Counted from the stretch's first letter, positions 47,347 through 55,364 are shown. The stretch: DNA of 64,000 bases from Tautonia plasticadhaerens (GCF_007752535.1 NZ_CP036426.1:6386001-6450000); one strand, 5' to 3'. The notes: a model not told the origin generated them from the letters alone. Translations and numbers: made by a program.

Positions 47347-47718
47347 TCAGTCGATCAGCCGCTCCACGTTATCTAGGGCTTGTTCCATTCCCTCTAGCCG
47401 CCTCGTCGCCTTCGCCAACTCTTTGCGCGCCTCTACGATCTCACCTCGACACTGAGAGAGAATCTCCCGGATTTCCTGGCTCGTGTCGTCGTCCAGCTTG
47501 CCGGCCATCGCTGCCCCGAGTTTGAACCGGGTCTCCATCACCAAGTTCAGATTCATCGCCTGGCCGATCTGGTCGAGCGTGTCTTTTCGACCGGTGCGTT
47601 CGCCCTTAGCGATCCGGGCAACTTGCGACGGGTCGAGCCCGGCTTTCCGTGCGATCTCGGAATAGTTTCCCGAATTTTTAATTAGCTCGGCCAGTTGCTC
47701 GGACAGTTTCTTCGCCAC
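47347..47718 (-). CDS. XRE-family repressor-like protein
   Basis: A 123-residue protein with a GTG start at 47718. An N-terminal helix-turn-helix of the Cro/CI/XRE type (NYSEIARKAGLDPSQVARIAKGERTGRKDTLDQIGQAM) is followed by a C-terminal coiled coil (EIREILSQCRGEIVEARKELAKATRRLEGMEQALDNVERL) that could mediate dimerisation. It is divergent from the DUF5131 gene across a region with palindromic TTTGGTC/GACCAAA sites and a perfect TATAAT on its own strand, so it probably represses both itself and the DUF5131 promoter. Confidence 0.82.
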   Translation of the reverse strand: MAKKLSEQLAELIKNSGNYSEIARKAGLDPSQVARIAKGERTGRKDTLDQIGQAMNLNLVMETRFKLGAAMAGKLDDDTSQEIREILSQCRGEIVEARKELAKATRRLEGMEQALDNVERLID

Positions 47719-47757
47719 TTTATTGCTTCGCTCAGCGGTCCGTTCGCGTAATCTTCG

Positions 47758-47764
47758 TTTGGTC
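47758..47764 (+). promoter_or_regulatory. Operator half-site near the XRE start
   Basis: TTTGGTC at 47758-47764 lies just downstream of the TATAAT of the leftward regulator gene, where binding would block its own transcription. It matches the halves of the palindrome at 47838-47858. Confidence 0.45.
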
Positions 47765-47772
47765 AGCGGGAC

Positions 47773-47778
47773 ATTATA
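47773..47778 (-). promoter_or_regulatory. -10 box of the XRE regulator gene
   Basis: The minus strand reads a perfect TATAAT. The -35 position 17-18 bases upstream (ATGGAA/AATGGA) is weak, which suits a regulated or activator-dependent promoter. Confidence 0.5.
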
Positions 47779-47788
47779 CCACGCCGGG

Positions 47789-47807
47789 GGCCAAATTCCA
47801 TTGGTCC
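47789..47807. promoter_or_regulatory. Imperfect palindromic operator
   Basis: GGCCAAATTCCATTGGTCC is an imperfect inverted repeat made of halves like those at 47838-47858. It lies between the two divergent promoters. Confidence 0.45.
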
Positions 47808-47809
47808 GT

Positions 47810-47839
47810 TTGACATGGCGTTCCGCCTCTGACTAGCAT
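47810..47839 (+). promoter_or_regulatory. Sigma-70 promoter of the DUF5131 gene
   Basis: A perfect TTGACA at 47810-47815 is followed after 18 bases by TAGCAT at 47834-47839 (4 of 6). The palindromic operator starts inside the -10 box, so repressor binding would occlude RNA polymerase. Confidence 0.6.
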
Positions 47840-47858
47840 TTGGTCGGCGTGACCAAAT
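47838..47858. promoter_or_regulatory. Palindromic operator ATTTGGTC-N5-GACCAAAT
   Basis: A perfect 8-base inverted repeat with a 5-base spacer overlaps the -10/start region of the rightward promoter. Similar half-sites lie at 47758-47764 and 47879-47885. This is the expected binding site of the adjacent XRE regulator. Confidence 0.65.
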
Positions 47859-47896
47859 TTCCCATCCTTAGTCGTTCCGACCAAACCAGGGGCGAG

Positions 47897-48721
47897 ATGA
47901 GCCAGCAATCCTCGATCGAATGGACGGATTCCACCTGGAACCCCGTCCGGGGCTGCACCAAGATCAGCCCCGGGTGCGCCTACTGCTACGCCAAGACCTT
48001 CGCCGAGCGCTTCAGGAACGTGCCTGGCCATCCCTATGAACAGGGCTTCGACCTCCGGCCCATCCCCGGGAAGCTGGACGACCCGCTCCGCCGGTCGGCC
48101 CCGAGGATGATCTTCGTCAACTCGATGAGCGACCTCTTCCACGAGGGCATCCCCGACGACTACATCGAGGCGGTCGTTGAGGTGATGCGGCTTGGGGGCT
48201 GGCACACCTACCAAGTCTTGACCAAGCGTTCGGAGCGGATGCGGGACCTGCTCTCGTCCACGCACCGTGCCGCCACCGAGGCGGATCACATCTGATGGGG
48301 CGTCAGCGTCGAGGACCGTCGCTATGGGCTGCCCCGGATCGATCACCTGCGGCAGAGCCCGGCGCGATTCCGCTTTCTGTCGATCGAGCCGCTGCTGGAG
48401 GACCTCGGGCCGATCAATCTCAGCGGCTTCTCTTGGGTCATCGTAGGGGGCGAGAGCGACCACGGAGCCAGGCCGATGTCCCAAGAATGGGTCCGATCCA
48501 TCAGTGACCAGTGCCAGGCAGCAGGAGTCCCGTTCTTTTTCAAGCAGTGGGGCGGATTCAAAAAGAAAGCTGCCGGTCGTGAACTAGACGGACGGACTTA
48601 CGACGAGGTGCCGGAGCGGCCCCCCCACCCGGTCCCCAGCCCGGCTCGACGGCGGGAGATGATCGCAGAGGTGCAAGGGTTGGTCTCCGACCTACCCATC
48701 AACAAGGCGGCTACGTCGTAG
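47897..48721 (+). pseudogene. DUF5131 (phage Gp37/Gp68 family) gene with internal TGA
   Basis: From the ATG at 47897 the protein reads MSQQSSIEWTDSTWNPVRGC with the radical-SAM-like cysteine cluster CTKISPGCAYCYAKTFAERF, then MIFVNSMSDLFHEGIPDDYI and YQVLTKRSERM. A TGA at 48293-48295 follows EADHI where the family has Trp (ATC TGA TGG GGC GTC). After it the same frame continues GVSVEDRRYGLPRIDHLR, SIEPLLEDLG, WVIVGGESDHGARP and FFFKQWGGFKKK to the stop at 48721. The change is most simply TGG to TGA. Family members are often found with a three-Cys-motif partner gene; I do not see one here. Its promoter and operator remain intact. Confidence 0.85.
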
Positions 48722-48747
48722 GCCGGGATCGCGACCAATTTCACCAG

Positions 48748-48799
48748 CGAAGGCCGCCAAGGACGCCATCCCCTCGCTTGGCAACCTTGGCGACCTTCG
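48748..48799 (+). repeat. Inverted repeat after the DUF5131 gene
   Basis: CGAAGGCCGCCAAGG (48748-48762) pairs with CCTTGGCGACCTTCG (48785-48799) at 14 of 15 positions with a 22-base loop. It may be a transcript-end hairpin. Confidence 0.4.
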
Positions 48800-48940
48800 C
48801 CCCGGAGCCATCTCCTCTAATTCCGACCGCTGGCTCGCCTAAAAGGTCGATGCACAGCGCGCCGGTTCATCAGCGCCTCCTGACGGCTCCACGGACAAGG
48901 AGTGAATCCGCTGCGCCGAGCGACGAATGTAGAACCGTTC

Positions 48941-48980
48941 CAGCCCGGGGACACCATCACGGCGTCCCCCGGGCTGTTTT
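48941..48980 (+). terminator. Rho-independent terminator
   Basis: CAGCCCGGGGAC (48941-48952) pairs with GTCCCCCGGGCTG (48964-48976, one bulge), followed by TTTT. It would stop rightward transcripts before the convergent deaminase gene. Confidence 0.7.
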
Positions 48981-48991
48981 CATCGGCACAC

Positions 48992-49444
48992 CTATTCTCC
49001 GATGTCCTCGCCCCAGAGGTCGGGCCTGGCCCGGATGAACTGCTCCATCAGCCGGACGCACTCCGGGTCGTCGAGCACCTCCAGGACGACGCCCCGGGAT
49101 CGGAGGTACTCCTCCGGCCCCCGGAACGTCCGGTTCTCGCCGACGACGATCCGGGGAATCTTGTAGAGCAGCGCGGTGCCCGAGCACATCTCGCACGGGC
49201 TGAGCGTCGAGTAGAGGACGGCCCGCCGGTAGTCGCCTGCCCTGAGCCGACCGGCATTCTCGACGGCGTCCATCTCGGCGTGCAGTATGACGCTGCCCCG
49301 CTGGACCCGGCGGTTGTGGCCCCTGCCGACGATCCGGCTGTCGAGGACCAGCACCGAGCCGATGGGGATGCTGCCCTCGGCGAGACCGGCCATCGCCTCG
49401 TCGATCGCCGCCTGCATAAACGGGTCGCGTGCCGGGGGGTTCAT
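48992..49444 (-). CDS. Cytosine deaminase-like enzyme, yeast Fcy1 type
   Basis: A 150-residue zinc-dependent deaminase of the CDA fold. HAEMDAVENAGRLRAGDY carries the zinc His and catalytic Glu, and STLSPCEMCSGTALLYKIPRIVVGEN the two zinc Cys (PCxxC). The C terminus FIRARPDLWGEDIGE is strikingly close to my recollection of yeast cytosine deaminase ('FIDERPQDWFEDIGE'), and the IPIGSVLVLDSRIVGRGHNRR stretch matches too. So cytosine to uracil conversion (pyrimidine salvage) is a better guess than guanine or tRNA adenosine deamination. The start at 49444 begins MNPPARDPFMQAAIDEAM. It lies in the island between the DUF5131 gene and an IS630 element. Confidence 0.82.
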   Translation of the reverse strand: MNPPARDPFMQAAIDEAMAGLAEGSIPIGSVLVLDSRIVGRGHNRRVQRGSVILHAEMDAVENAGRLRAGDYRRAVLYSTLSPCEMCSGTALLYKIPRIVVGENRTFRGPEEYLRSRGVVLEVLDDPECVRLMEQFIRARPDLWGEDIGE

Positions 49445-49769
49445 AACGACGCTCCTCGGGTCGGGGTAATAACTGGCATCGGGGGGGAGCGGCCGGCCTT
49501 GCGCTCGGCCCTCCCCGGGGCTTGGGCAGCGATCATAACCCGTAGCGCCGTTCATACGGTAAGGGGGCGTGGTATCGTCAGTTGATAGAAAACGTGGTCG
49601 GTGTGATGTCGGTTTAGTGAGCCGCTGCCTGGGAATGTCTTCCTCCGGCCTGCGCCGAAAGTGGAATCCTTGGCCCACTTTATTAAATTGAACAATTATG
49701 CCTTTAACTATAAATACGGAGAGGCTCCGGCGGGCGTAGGTGGAGCGAACGGCCCGGCCTCCGTTATTA
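49445..49769. other. Low-GC stretch before IS630 element, no gene seen
   Basis: About 325 bases; the part from 49680 to 49730 is clearly AT-rich. It would contain the deaminase promoter. No gene or RNA was recognised. Confidence 0.4.
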
Positions 49770-50885
49770 TTGACTCCATCCTGGCCAAAGAAACACCTGG
49801 GCGGTTTGCGGCGTAGTACCGGTATGAGGCCCATCGGGACCGCAGGCGAACTGGAACGCCGCCGGCGCCGAGCCGTCGAACTGATGCAGCAGGGCGAGTC
49901 CCCCACCGTCATCGCTCGCATCCTCGGCGTCTGCCGTACCTCGTTGTATCGCTGGCTCGGCATGGCCAAGGACTCCCCCGAGGCCCTGGCCGCCAGGCCG
50001 CATCCCGGCCCGACGCCCCGGCCCTCCGACGAGCGACTCCGGGAGCTCGAGGACTTGCTGCCGCGGGGGGCCAGGGCCCACGGCTGGCCCAACGACCCGC
50101 GGAGTGCCCAGCGGGTCGCCGAGGTCATCCGCCGCCGCTTCGGCGTCACCTACCACGTCGAGCACGCCCGCAAGCTCATCCGACGGCGGCTGAACCGGGC
50201 CGGCCAGAGGCCGCAGAGGCGGGCCAAGCAGCGCAACGAGGAGGGGATCGCCCGCTGAAGGGCCGAGGTGCTGCGCCGGATCGTCGAGCGGGCCGAGCAG
50301 CGGAAGGCCCGACTCGCCTTCCTCGACGGGTCGGGGTCCCCGCTCGAGCCGGTGGCCCGCCGCACCTACGCCCCCGGGGGAAAGGCCCCGATCCAGGGGG
50401 CGTGGCATCGCAAGGGCCGGATCTCGGCGATCGGCGCCGTGGCCGTCAGCCCGGCGCTCCGGCGGCCCAACCTCGTCTTCCGGTTGCTGCCGGACGACGC
50501 CAACGCCCACGGGGAGGACACGGTCTCCTTCCTGGCCCGGCCCCGGGGCCGGCCCCGGGGGCCGATGACGATCCTCCGGGACCGGGGCGGGATCCATAAG
50601 CGGTCGAGGGTGGTGGAGGCGTACCAGGCCAAGCATCCGGGGATCGAGGCCGAGGACTTCCCCGGCTACGCCCCGGATGCGAATCCGGACGAAGGGGTGT
50701 GGGGCGACACCGAGTACCCGCGATTGCCGAGCTATGCGCCCGAGGACACCCGAGAGCTCCGGCTCCGGCTGTGGGACGAGTCCTCGGCCTTGCGGCAGCG
50801 ACCGGACCTGCCGGCCTCGTTCATCCGCCACGCCGGGATCCCACTCCGGTTGGAGTCCTTGTCTCTTTGGCAAGGCTGGGCTCAG
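49770..50885 (+). mobile_element. IS630-family insertion sequence C
   Basis: Ends are inverted (left TTGACTCCATCCTGGCCAAAG, right mirror CTGAGCCCAGCCTTGCCAAAG) and flanked by TA at 49768-49769 and 50886-50887, as for this family. About 1.1 kb. The transposase is interrupted by a stop. Confidence 0.82.
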
Positions 50886-50888
50886 TAG
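49824..50888 (+). pseudogene. IS630-family transposase with internal TGA
   Basis: From the ATG at 49824 (MRPIGTAGELERRRRRAVEL) a helix-turn-helix (SPTVIARILGVCRTSLYRWLG) and winged domain run to EEGIAR, then TGA at 50256-50258 where the family has Trp (IARWRAEV). The frame continues RAEVLRRIVERAEQRKARLAFLDGSG, YAPGGKAPIQGAWH, GGIHKRSRVVEAY and GYAPDANPDEGVWGDTEY to 50888. The final TAG again uses the TA target. The catalytic stretch reads FLDGSG where FxDE/ES is usual and 'DRGGIH' where 'DxxxxH' is usual, so the copy is probably dead. Confidence 0.75.
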
Positions 50889-50932
50889 ACCAGCCATCGT
50901 GTCAGCACGGCGATCCAATCCCCATGTCCCCC

Positions 50933-51417
50933 TCACCGCAGGGCGAGCGACGTGATCGTGGCCCGGCCGGGCGTGCCGCCCTTCTCCGGACTGTGATCAC
51001 CAGACGAAGGTGACTGATCCCCTCGGCCTGGACCGCCCAGTCCTTCCGCTCGAAGGTCGAGCCCTGGGGGCTGAAGCTGAACTCTTGCCGGAGCAGTTCC
51101 CGGTAGGTCTGGCCGCCGTCGGTGGAGGCGGCAAGCTGGAGTTCCTGCGTGCGGGCCACCTCGGCCTCCTCGACCTCCAGGATGACCCGGCGGATGGCCT
51201 GGGGTGCGTCGAAGGCCAGGATGACTTCCTGCTCGCCGGGCTCCCCGGCGATCCAGCGGGTCCCGCCCGGCCCCCGATGGTCGTCGAAGGCGTGGTCAAT
51301 GGGGTGCCCGGGGTCCTCGGAGGTGACCAGCACGGTGGCTACGGAGGCGATGTCGATCTCCCCGGACGTAGGGGCCGGGGGCTCGGGCTGTGGCTTGATG
51401 ATCTGCTTGCGGAGCAT
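50933..51417 (-). pseudogene. Small beta-sandwich protein (F5/8 type C-like), late frameshift
   Basis: The frame from 51417 reads MLRKQIIKPQPEPPAPTSGE, then VLVTSEDPGHPIDHAFDDHRG, EVILAFDAPQAIRRVILEVEE and ASTDGGQTYRELLRQEFSF, resembling discoidin-like or carbohydrate-binding sandwich proteins. Near 50996 it runs into Arg/Pro-rich sequence. One base aside, the neighbouring frame gives HSPEKGGTPGRATITSLALR and stops at 50933, which is a natural ending for this fold. A single-base indel close to the 3' end is the simplest reading; the unshifted frame would stop at 50902. Function unknown. Confidence 0.55.
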
Positions 51418-51467
51418 GGTTCCCCCCGGTGGTTCGAGGTCGATGGGGCGGTCGAGCCCCGAGCGGC

Positions 51468-52087
51468 TCAGCCGAACTGGGACCAGAGGTCACGCTCGGC
51501 CTCCACGACCTGATCGACCCAGCCGCAGAATTCCCGAGGAACTCGACCGCCTCCTGGTCAGCCTCCGAGGGAGCCCTCTTCCGGCTGACCCGGTAGGCGA
51601 CCTGCACCCGCAGGTCCTCCAGCCCCTTCCGGAAGAACCGCAGCTTCTCCAGGCCGATGGCGGCGTAGGCTGTGCCGTCCTCGGCCGGCTTCTGCCCGAA
51701 CAGAGGGACGCCCTCGACCAGTCCACGCAGGAACCCCTTGACCTCGGGGCGGGCGAGCCTGCCGAACCGCCGCCAGAGCCCGTCCTCCAGGGCCGAGGCG
51801 TGGTAGTGGCTGGCGTCGGTGACCAGCCAGTCCTGATCGTCGCCCGCCAGGGCCGACGCAGCCAGGGTGTGCAAGTGGGTCTCGGCCCGGAGGTCGGGGA
51901 AGGGAATCCCGTGCCGGATCGCCCGCGCGACGATCTCGCCGACCCCCTCGTGCTCGTCCTGGCGCCAGTGCGGGTGGCCCTCGGCCAGGCGGCCACGGAT
52001 GCGTTCGATGGCCCCCTCGTCCTCCGAACCGAGGAGCCGTCGCATCTGGGGGAGAGAGAAGCCGTACAGATTCAATCGCCTCGACAT
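51468..52087 (-). pseudogene. Uncharacterised protein gene with a late frameshift
   Basis: The frame from 52087 reads MSRRLNLYGFSLPQMRRLLG, EDEGAIERIRGRLAEGHPHW, HYHASALEDGLWRRFGRLARPEVKGFLRGLVEGVPLFG and LEKLRFFRKGLEDLRVQVAYRVSRK. Near 51535 the next frame continues with REFCGWVDQVVEAERDLWSQFG and stops at 51468, a far better ending than the Arg-rich unshifted tail (to 51296). The layout resembles DUF7691-type proteins, but I am not sure of that. It lies 117 bases after the 111-residue gene in the same direction and may be co-transcribed. Confidence 0.55.
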
Positions 52088-52204
52088 CCTCGCGCTCCAA
52101 GATCAGGCGACCATCCACCGGCGTCCCGCCTCGCCGTCGATAACCGGGGGATCGAGCGACCATCCTTGGCGGGAGCCGTCGGGATGGTCTGCGGGCCGGA
52201 CCTC

Positions 52205-52540
52205 TTACCCGAGGCCCGTCCGGGACAGCGGGTAGAGGCTGTGGAAGACGACCGCCCGGTAGGTCCCGTCCTCCTCGGGGCGGGCCAAGATCAGGCAGCC
52301 GATGCGGCCCCGCTCGCAGTAGTCGTGCCCGACCTCGCCGATCAGGTAGAGCAGGTCGCCAGCGTCGTCCACCCGCACGACCCGCTCGACCCCGTTGTCG
52401 TAGGCGATCGGCACCCGCACCCGGTACGCCCGGCCGGCGTGCTCGACCTCCAGCCATTGCCACCAGTCGTCCCGGTCGGTGTCGAAGCCGAGGAACTCGT
52501 GCTTGTCGGTCAGCAGGTCGATCGGGACGTTCACGGCCAT
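52205..52540 (-). CDS. Conserved-looking 111-residue protein, function unknown
   Basis: The protein reads MAVNVPIDLLTDKHEFLGFD, WWQWLEVEHAGRAYRVRVPIAYDNG and GCLILARPEEDGTYRAVVFHSLYPL, with no signal or membrane segment. The ATG has a close GGAGG site. It follows the NTF2-like gene by 13 bases in the same direction, so the two are probably co-transcribed. No family recognised. Confidence 0.6.
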   Translation of the reverse strand: MAVNVPIDLLTDKHEFLGFDTDRDDWWQWLEVEHAGRAYRVRVPIAYDNGVERVVRVDDAGDLLYLIGEVGHDYCERGRIGCLILARPEEDGTYRAVVFHSLYPLSRTGLG

Positions 52541-52553
52541 GGCCTCCGGCGCC

Positions 52554-53006
52554 CTATCGGACGAACCAGACGTTGGTGATCTTGCCGCCCTCGACCTGAT
52601 AGATCGCCACGGCGGTCATCTCCCGGCCCCCGGCGGTGACCCGCTCGTGGTCGATCACGTAGTCGCCCTGGACGATCCGCCTCGTGACCTCGGCGTGCAG
52701 GTCCGGCGTCCGCTCGAAGAAGGCCCCGTACCGCTCCCGCATCGCGTCGAGGCCGGAGGTCCGCAACTCGTCGGGGAAGTCGTAGAGCTTGACCTGCGGC
52801 GAATAGGTCCCCAGGAAGCCGTCGAGGTCCCGGCGGTTGAATGCCTCAAGCTGCTCCTGGACGACCCGCTCGGGTTCGCTCGCCTCGGCGGGGACCGCCC
52901 GTTCCTCCGTCGTCTCCTGACGGGCAACCCCGGACCCAGCGACCAATGTGACTCCCATGACCACGATCCCGGAGCAACAGAGAACGCCCCGAAGCCTTCG
53001 TCGCAT
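52554..53006 (-). CDS. Exported NTF2/SnoaL-like protein
   Basis: A 150-residue protein whose ATG at 53006 follows a GGAGG site. It has a signal peptide (GVLCCSGIVVMGVTLVAGSGVA) and a nuclear-transport-factor-2-like fold: VVQEQLEAFNRRDLDGFLGTY, LRTSGLDAMRERYGAFF, GDYVIDHERVTAGGREM and AVAIYQVEGGKITNVWFV. The fold serves many steroid-isomerase, dehydratase and stress-related proteins; the ligand is not readable. Confidence 0.85.
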   Translation of the reverse strand: MRRRLRGVLCCSGIVVMGVTLVAGSGVARQETTEERAVPAEASEPERVVQEQLEAFNRRDLDGFLGTYSPQVKLYDFPDELRTSGLDAMRERYGAFFERTPDLHAEVTRRIVQGDYVIDHERVTAGGREMTAVAIYQVEGGKITNVWFVR

Positions 53007-53350
53007 CAGTATCCCTCCTATGGAGATTTGGAGATCGACCGAGGGCATCGTGCCTCGTGTCGCCCTCTCCCCGGCCAACCTACGGTCCAGCCCGACGGGC
53101 ACCAGGATACACCGGAGAGCACCCCCGACGCACGCAAGCCGAGCCTGGCGTCCCAGGCGTCGGCTTCGACCCGCTTCGACCCGAGAGGTCCCGCCCTCGT
53201 TCTGGGCAGCCCCAGCAGCTTCGACCGCTCGGCCCTTGCTTTTCCTGGGGGAAACATCACCCTGTTGCGAGGGCCGCTCGGCCCCTTCCCGGAGGCTCCT
53301 CCGGGACCCATCTCCTCTCACGTCTCGTCGGACCGAAGGGAGCGGATGCC

Positions 53351-53458
53351 ATGGGCGACAAGGCGCCACGCGACAAGGCGAAGCAGAAGAAGATCGCCGA
53401 CAAGAAGGCCACCCCCTCCAAGCCCGCCTAGGGCCAGGAGAAGCCGGCGAAGAAGTAG
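53351..53458 (+). pseudogene. Tiny Lys/Ala-rich protein with internal TAG
   Basis: MGDKAPRDKAKQKKIADKKA starts at 53351 and stops at TAG 53429-53431; the frame then continues GQEKPAKK to TAG 53456-53458. Short basic proteins of this style occur in planctomycete genomes. If the first TAG was CAG, the original would be 35 residues. Weak evidence, no ribosome-binding site beyond GGGAGCGG. Confidence 0.35.
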
Positions 53459-53508
53459 ATCACCGGGACGGCCGGCAGATCACCGGCGAGGAACGGCTCG
53501 GCGACGAT

Positions 53509-53542
53509 GCCGGATGGATGGGATTCTCGTCATCCATCCGGC
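53509..53542 (+). terminator. Hairpin before the TauE/SafE gene
   Basis: GCCGGATGGATG (53509-53520) pairs perfectly with CATCCATCCGGC (53531-53542), ten-base loop. It ends 30 bases before the permease ATG and could be a leader hairpin or a terminator of the tiny upstream gene. Confidence 0.5.
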
Positions 53543-53571
53543 GTCCGGCTTCGAGGGGCGGCAGGGGCACC

Positions 53572-54318
53572 ATGCCAGCGGACCACACGACGATCCCGGT
53601 GCTCGCCGTCCTCTTCCTCGCCACCCTGATCCGCTCGGCGTTCGGCTTCGGCGAAGCCCTCGTCGCCATGCCGTTGCTCGCGTTGTTCATCCCCGTCACG
53701 ATCGCCGCCCCGCTGGCCGGCCTCGTCTCGGTCACGGTCGCCGGGCTCATCCTCCTGCGGGACTGGAGGGAGGTCCACGCCGGCGGCGCCGGGCGGCTCG
53801 TCATCGCCACCCTGCCCGGCATCCCGCTCGGCCTGCTGCTGCTGACGACGGTCGCCGAGCCGGTCGTCAAGGCGGCCCTCGCCGTCGTCATCATCACCTT
53901 CTCGGCGTCCCGACTGGTCGGGGACAGCGGGTTCGCGCTGGAGGACGACCGCCTGGCGTGGCTGTTCGGGTTCGCCGCCGGGGTGCTCGGCGGCGCCTAC
54001 GGCATGAACGGGCCGCCGCTGGTGGCCTATGGGGCGCTGCGGCGCTGGTCCCCCGAGCGGTTCCGGGCGACCCTCCAGGGCTACTTCCTGCCCGCCAGCC
54101 TGGTCGGCATGGCCGGCTACTGGGCGGCCGGGCTCTGGGTCCCCGCCGTGGCCCGCTACTACCTGATCTCGTTGCCGGTGGTCCTGGCGGCGACGGCCCT
54201 GGGCCGTGTGCTCAACCGCCGCATGGACGGGCGTCGGTTCCTCCTCTACGTCCACGTCGGCCTGGTGATGATCGGGGGGATGCTCCTGATCCAGTCGGTG
54301 TGGGGTATGGGCCGGTGA
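53572..54318 (+). CDS. TauE/SafE-family permease
   Basis: A 248-residue inner-membrane protein with about eight helices in two repeated halves, typical of the TauE/SafE (DUF81) family of sulfite, sulfonate or other anion exporters. Family marks are LIRSAFGFGEALVAMPLLAL near the N terminus and WLFGFAAGVLGGAYGMNGPPLVAYG in the second half. The ATG at 53572 follows a GGGGCAGGGG stretch; the frame is open far upstream but that region is not family-like. The substrate is unknown. Confidence 0.88.
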   Translation: MPADHTTIPVLAVLFLATLIRSAFGFGEALVAMPLLALFIPVTIAAPLAGLVSVTVAGLILLRDWREVHAGGAGRLVIATLPGIPLGLLLLTTVAEPVVKAALAVVIITFSASRLVGDSGFALEDDRLAWLFGFAAGVLGGAYGMNGPPLVAYGALRRWSPERFRATLQGYFLPASLVGMAGYWAAGLWVPAVARYYLISLPVVLAATALGRVLNRRMDGRRFLLYVHVGLVMIGGMLLIQSVWGMGR

Positions 54319-54360
54319 TGATCCGCCCAGCCTGGCGTGGGAATCGAACCATCTCGCCGC

Positions 54361-54939
54361 TCATTCGAACAAGGTCGGAGCCTGGTCCATCTGCGGTGCC
54401 GGGTAGCTCAACCCGCCATCGTCGATCCTGGCCCCTTCGGTGAGGGTGTGCGGGCGCAGGTCGCCATCGGGCATGATGTGCTGGACCACGTTCCCCCGGG
54501 CCAGTAGGAAGTCGCTCACCAGCCGCCGGTGGCAGCGCCAGAAGAGTCCCTCGGAGCACATGAAGGCGGTCCGATTCCGCCGGGCGAGTCCCAGCAGGTG
54601 CCCGACCGCCTCCTGGAACTCCGGGGTGGCCATGTAGTCGGCGTAGTTCCGGAAGCTCTCGTTCCGCAGCCCGAGGTTCCGGGGCGAGCCGCCGGGCTGC
54701 TTGCGACGGCCCCCCAACGCCTCGAACCAGCGATATTCGACGCCCACCCGGGGCAAGGCCGAGGCGAGATGGTCCCGGTTGAAGTGCGGGTATTTCCGTG
54801 AGCCGGGGAACCGCCGGATGTCGGCCAGGGCCTCGATTCCATGCCGGGCGAGGACCTCCAGGAAGCGATCGAGCGGGTGGGTCGAGTGGCCGATGGTGAA
54901 AAGCTGGAACGGCATGTCGTCTGGCTTCGACTTCGCCAT
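54361..54939 (-). CDS. DUF488 domain protein
   Basis: A 192-residue soluble protein. The signature is FTIGHSTHPLDRFLEVLARHGIEALADIRRFP near the N terminus, then YPHFNRDHLASALPRVGVEYRWFEALGG, LLGLARRNRTAFMCSEGLFWRCHRRLVSDFL (the CxE...CHR motif). It matches DUF488, a widespread family often next to phage or stress genes; biochemical role unknown. The ATG at 54939 has a GGAGG site about ten bases upstream. It is convergent with the permease gene. Confidence 0.85.
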   Translation of the reverse strand: MAKSKPDDMPFQLFTIGHSTHPLDRFLEVLARHGIEALADIRRFPGSRKYPHFNRDHLASALPRVGVEYRWFEALGGRRKQPGGSPRNLGLRNESFRNYADYMATPEFQEAVGHLLGLARRNRTAFMCSEGLFWRCHRRLVSDFLLARGNVVQHIMPDGDLRPHTLTEGARIDDGGLSYPAPQMDQAPTLFE

Positions 54940-55025
54940 GGTCCTGTCCCTCCCCCGATCAGTGCGGGGCGAGCGAACGAGCAGGCTGGCGCGGCACGAT
55001 CCCCACATACCGACCACCGGCATTG

Positions 55026-55364
55026 TCACTGCTGAGTCCGCACCTCGCCCTTGAGCCAGGCGGCGACCCGGGCCAACTCGGCGTGCCCGAACGGCTCGAC
55101 GCCCCCTCGGTCATGGCTCGGCCCGTGGAGGGCGTTGAGCACCCGGTCCAGCACCGGCAGCCCGGGGCAGCACCACCGCCCCTCGCCAGCGAGGATCGCC
55201 TCGGCCCGCTCCCCCCGATGCGTCCGGAAGACGACCATGCCGATGACCGGCGGTCGGTCGGGGTGCGGGTCCCGATCGGTGGCCTGAGTCCCCCGACGCT
55301 CGTCACAAGGACCCGGGCCCGATGCGGGGATCGAGGGGCCGGTTCGGCAGGGAGGCAGGACCAT
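55026..55364 (-). CDS. 112-residue protein of unknown function
   Basis: The ATG at 55364 has a good GAGGAGA ribosome-binding site. The N-terminal 35 residues are Pro/Arg-rich; the rest looks folded (RPPVIGMVVFRTHRGERAEAIL, LPVLDRVLNALHGPSHDR, FGHAELARVAAWLKGEV). No family recognised. It lies 86 bases before DUF488 in the same direction. Confidence 0.5.
   Translation of the reverse strand: MVLPPCRTGPSIPASGPGPCDERRGTQATDRDPHPDRPPVIGMVVFRTHRGERAEAILAGEGRWCCPGLPVLDRVLNALHGPSHDRGGVEPFGHAELARVAAWLKGEVRTQQ

Noticed and set aside
47897-48721. DUF5131 as part of a two-gene system with a three-Cys-motif partner
   Set aside because: The neighbours are an XRE regulator and a cytosine deaminase; no partner-like methyltransferase-type gene is visible.
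47897-50888. UGA read as tryptophan (recoded genetic code) from the two in-frame TGA codons
   Set aside because: TGA ends acpS, the IS630 A transposase and many other genes here in normal fashion, and both affected genes lie in a decaying island; nonsense mutation is simpler.
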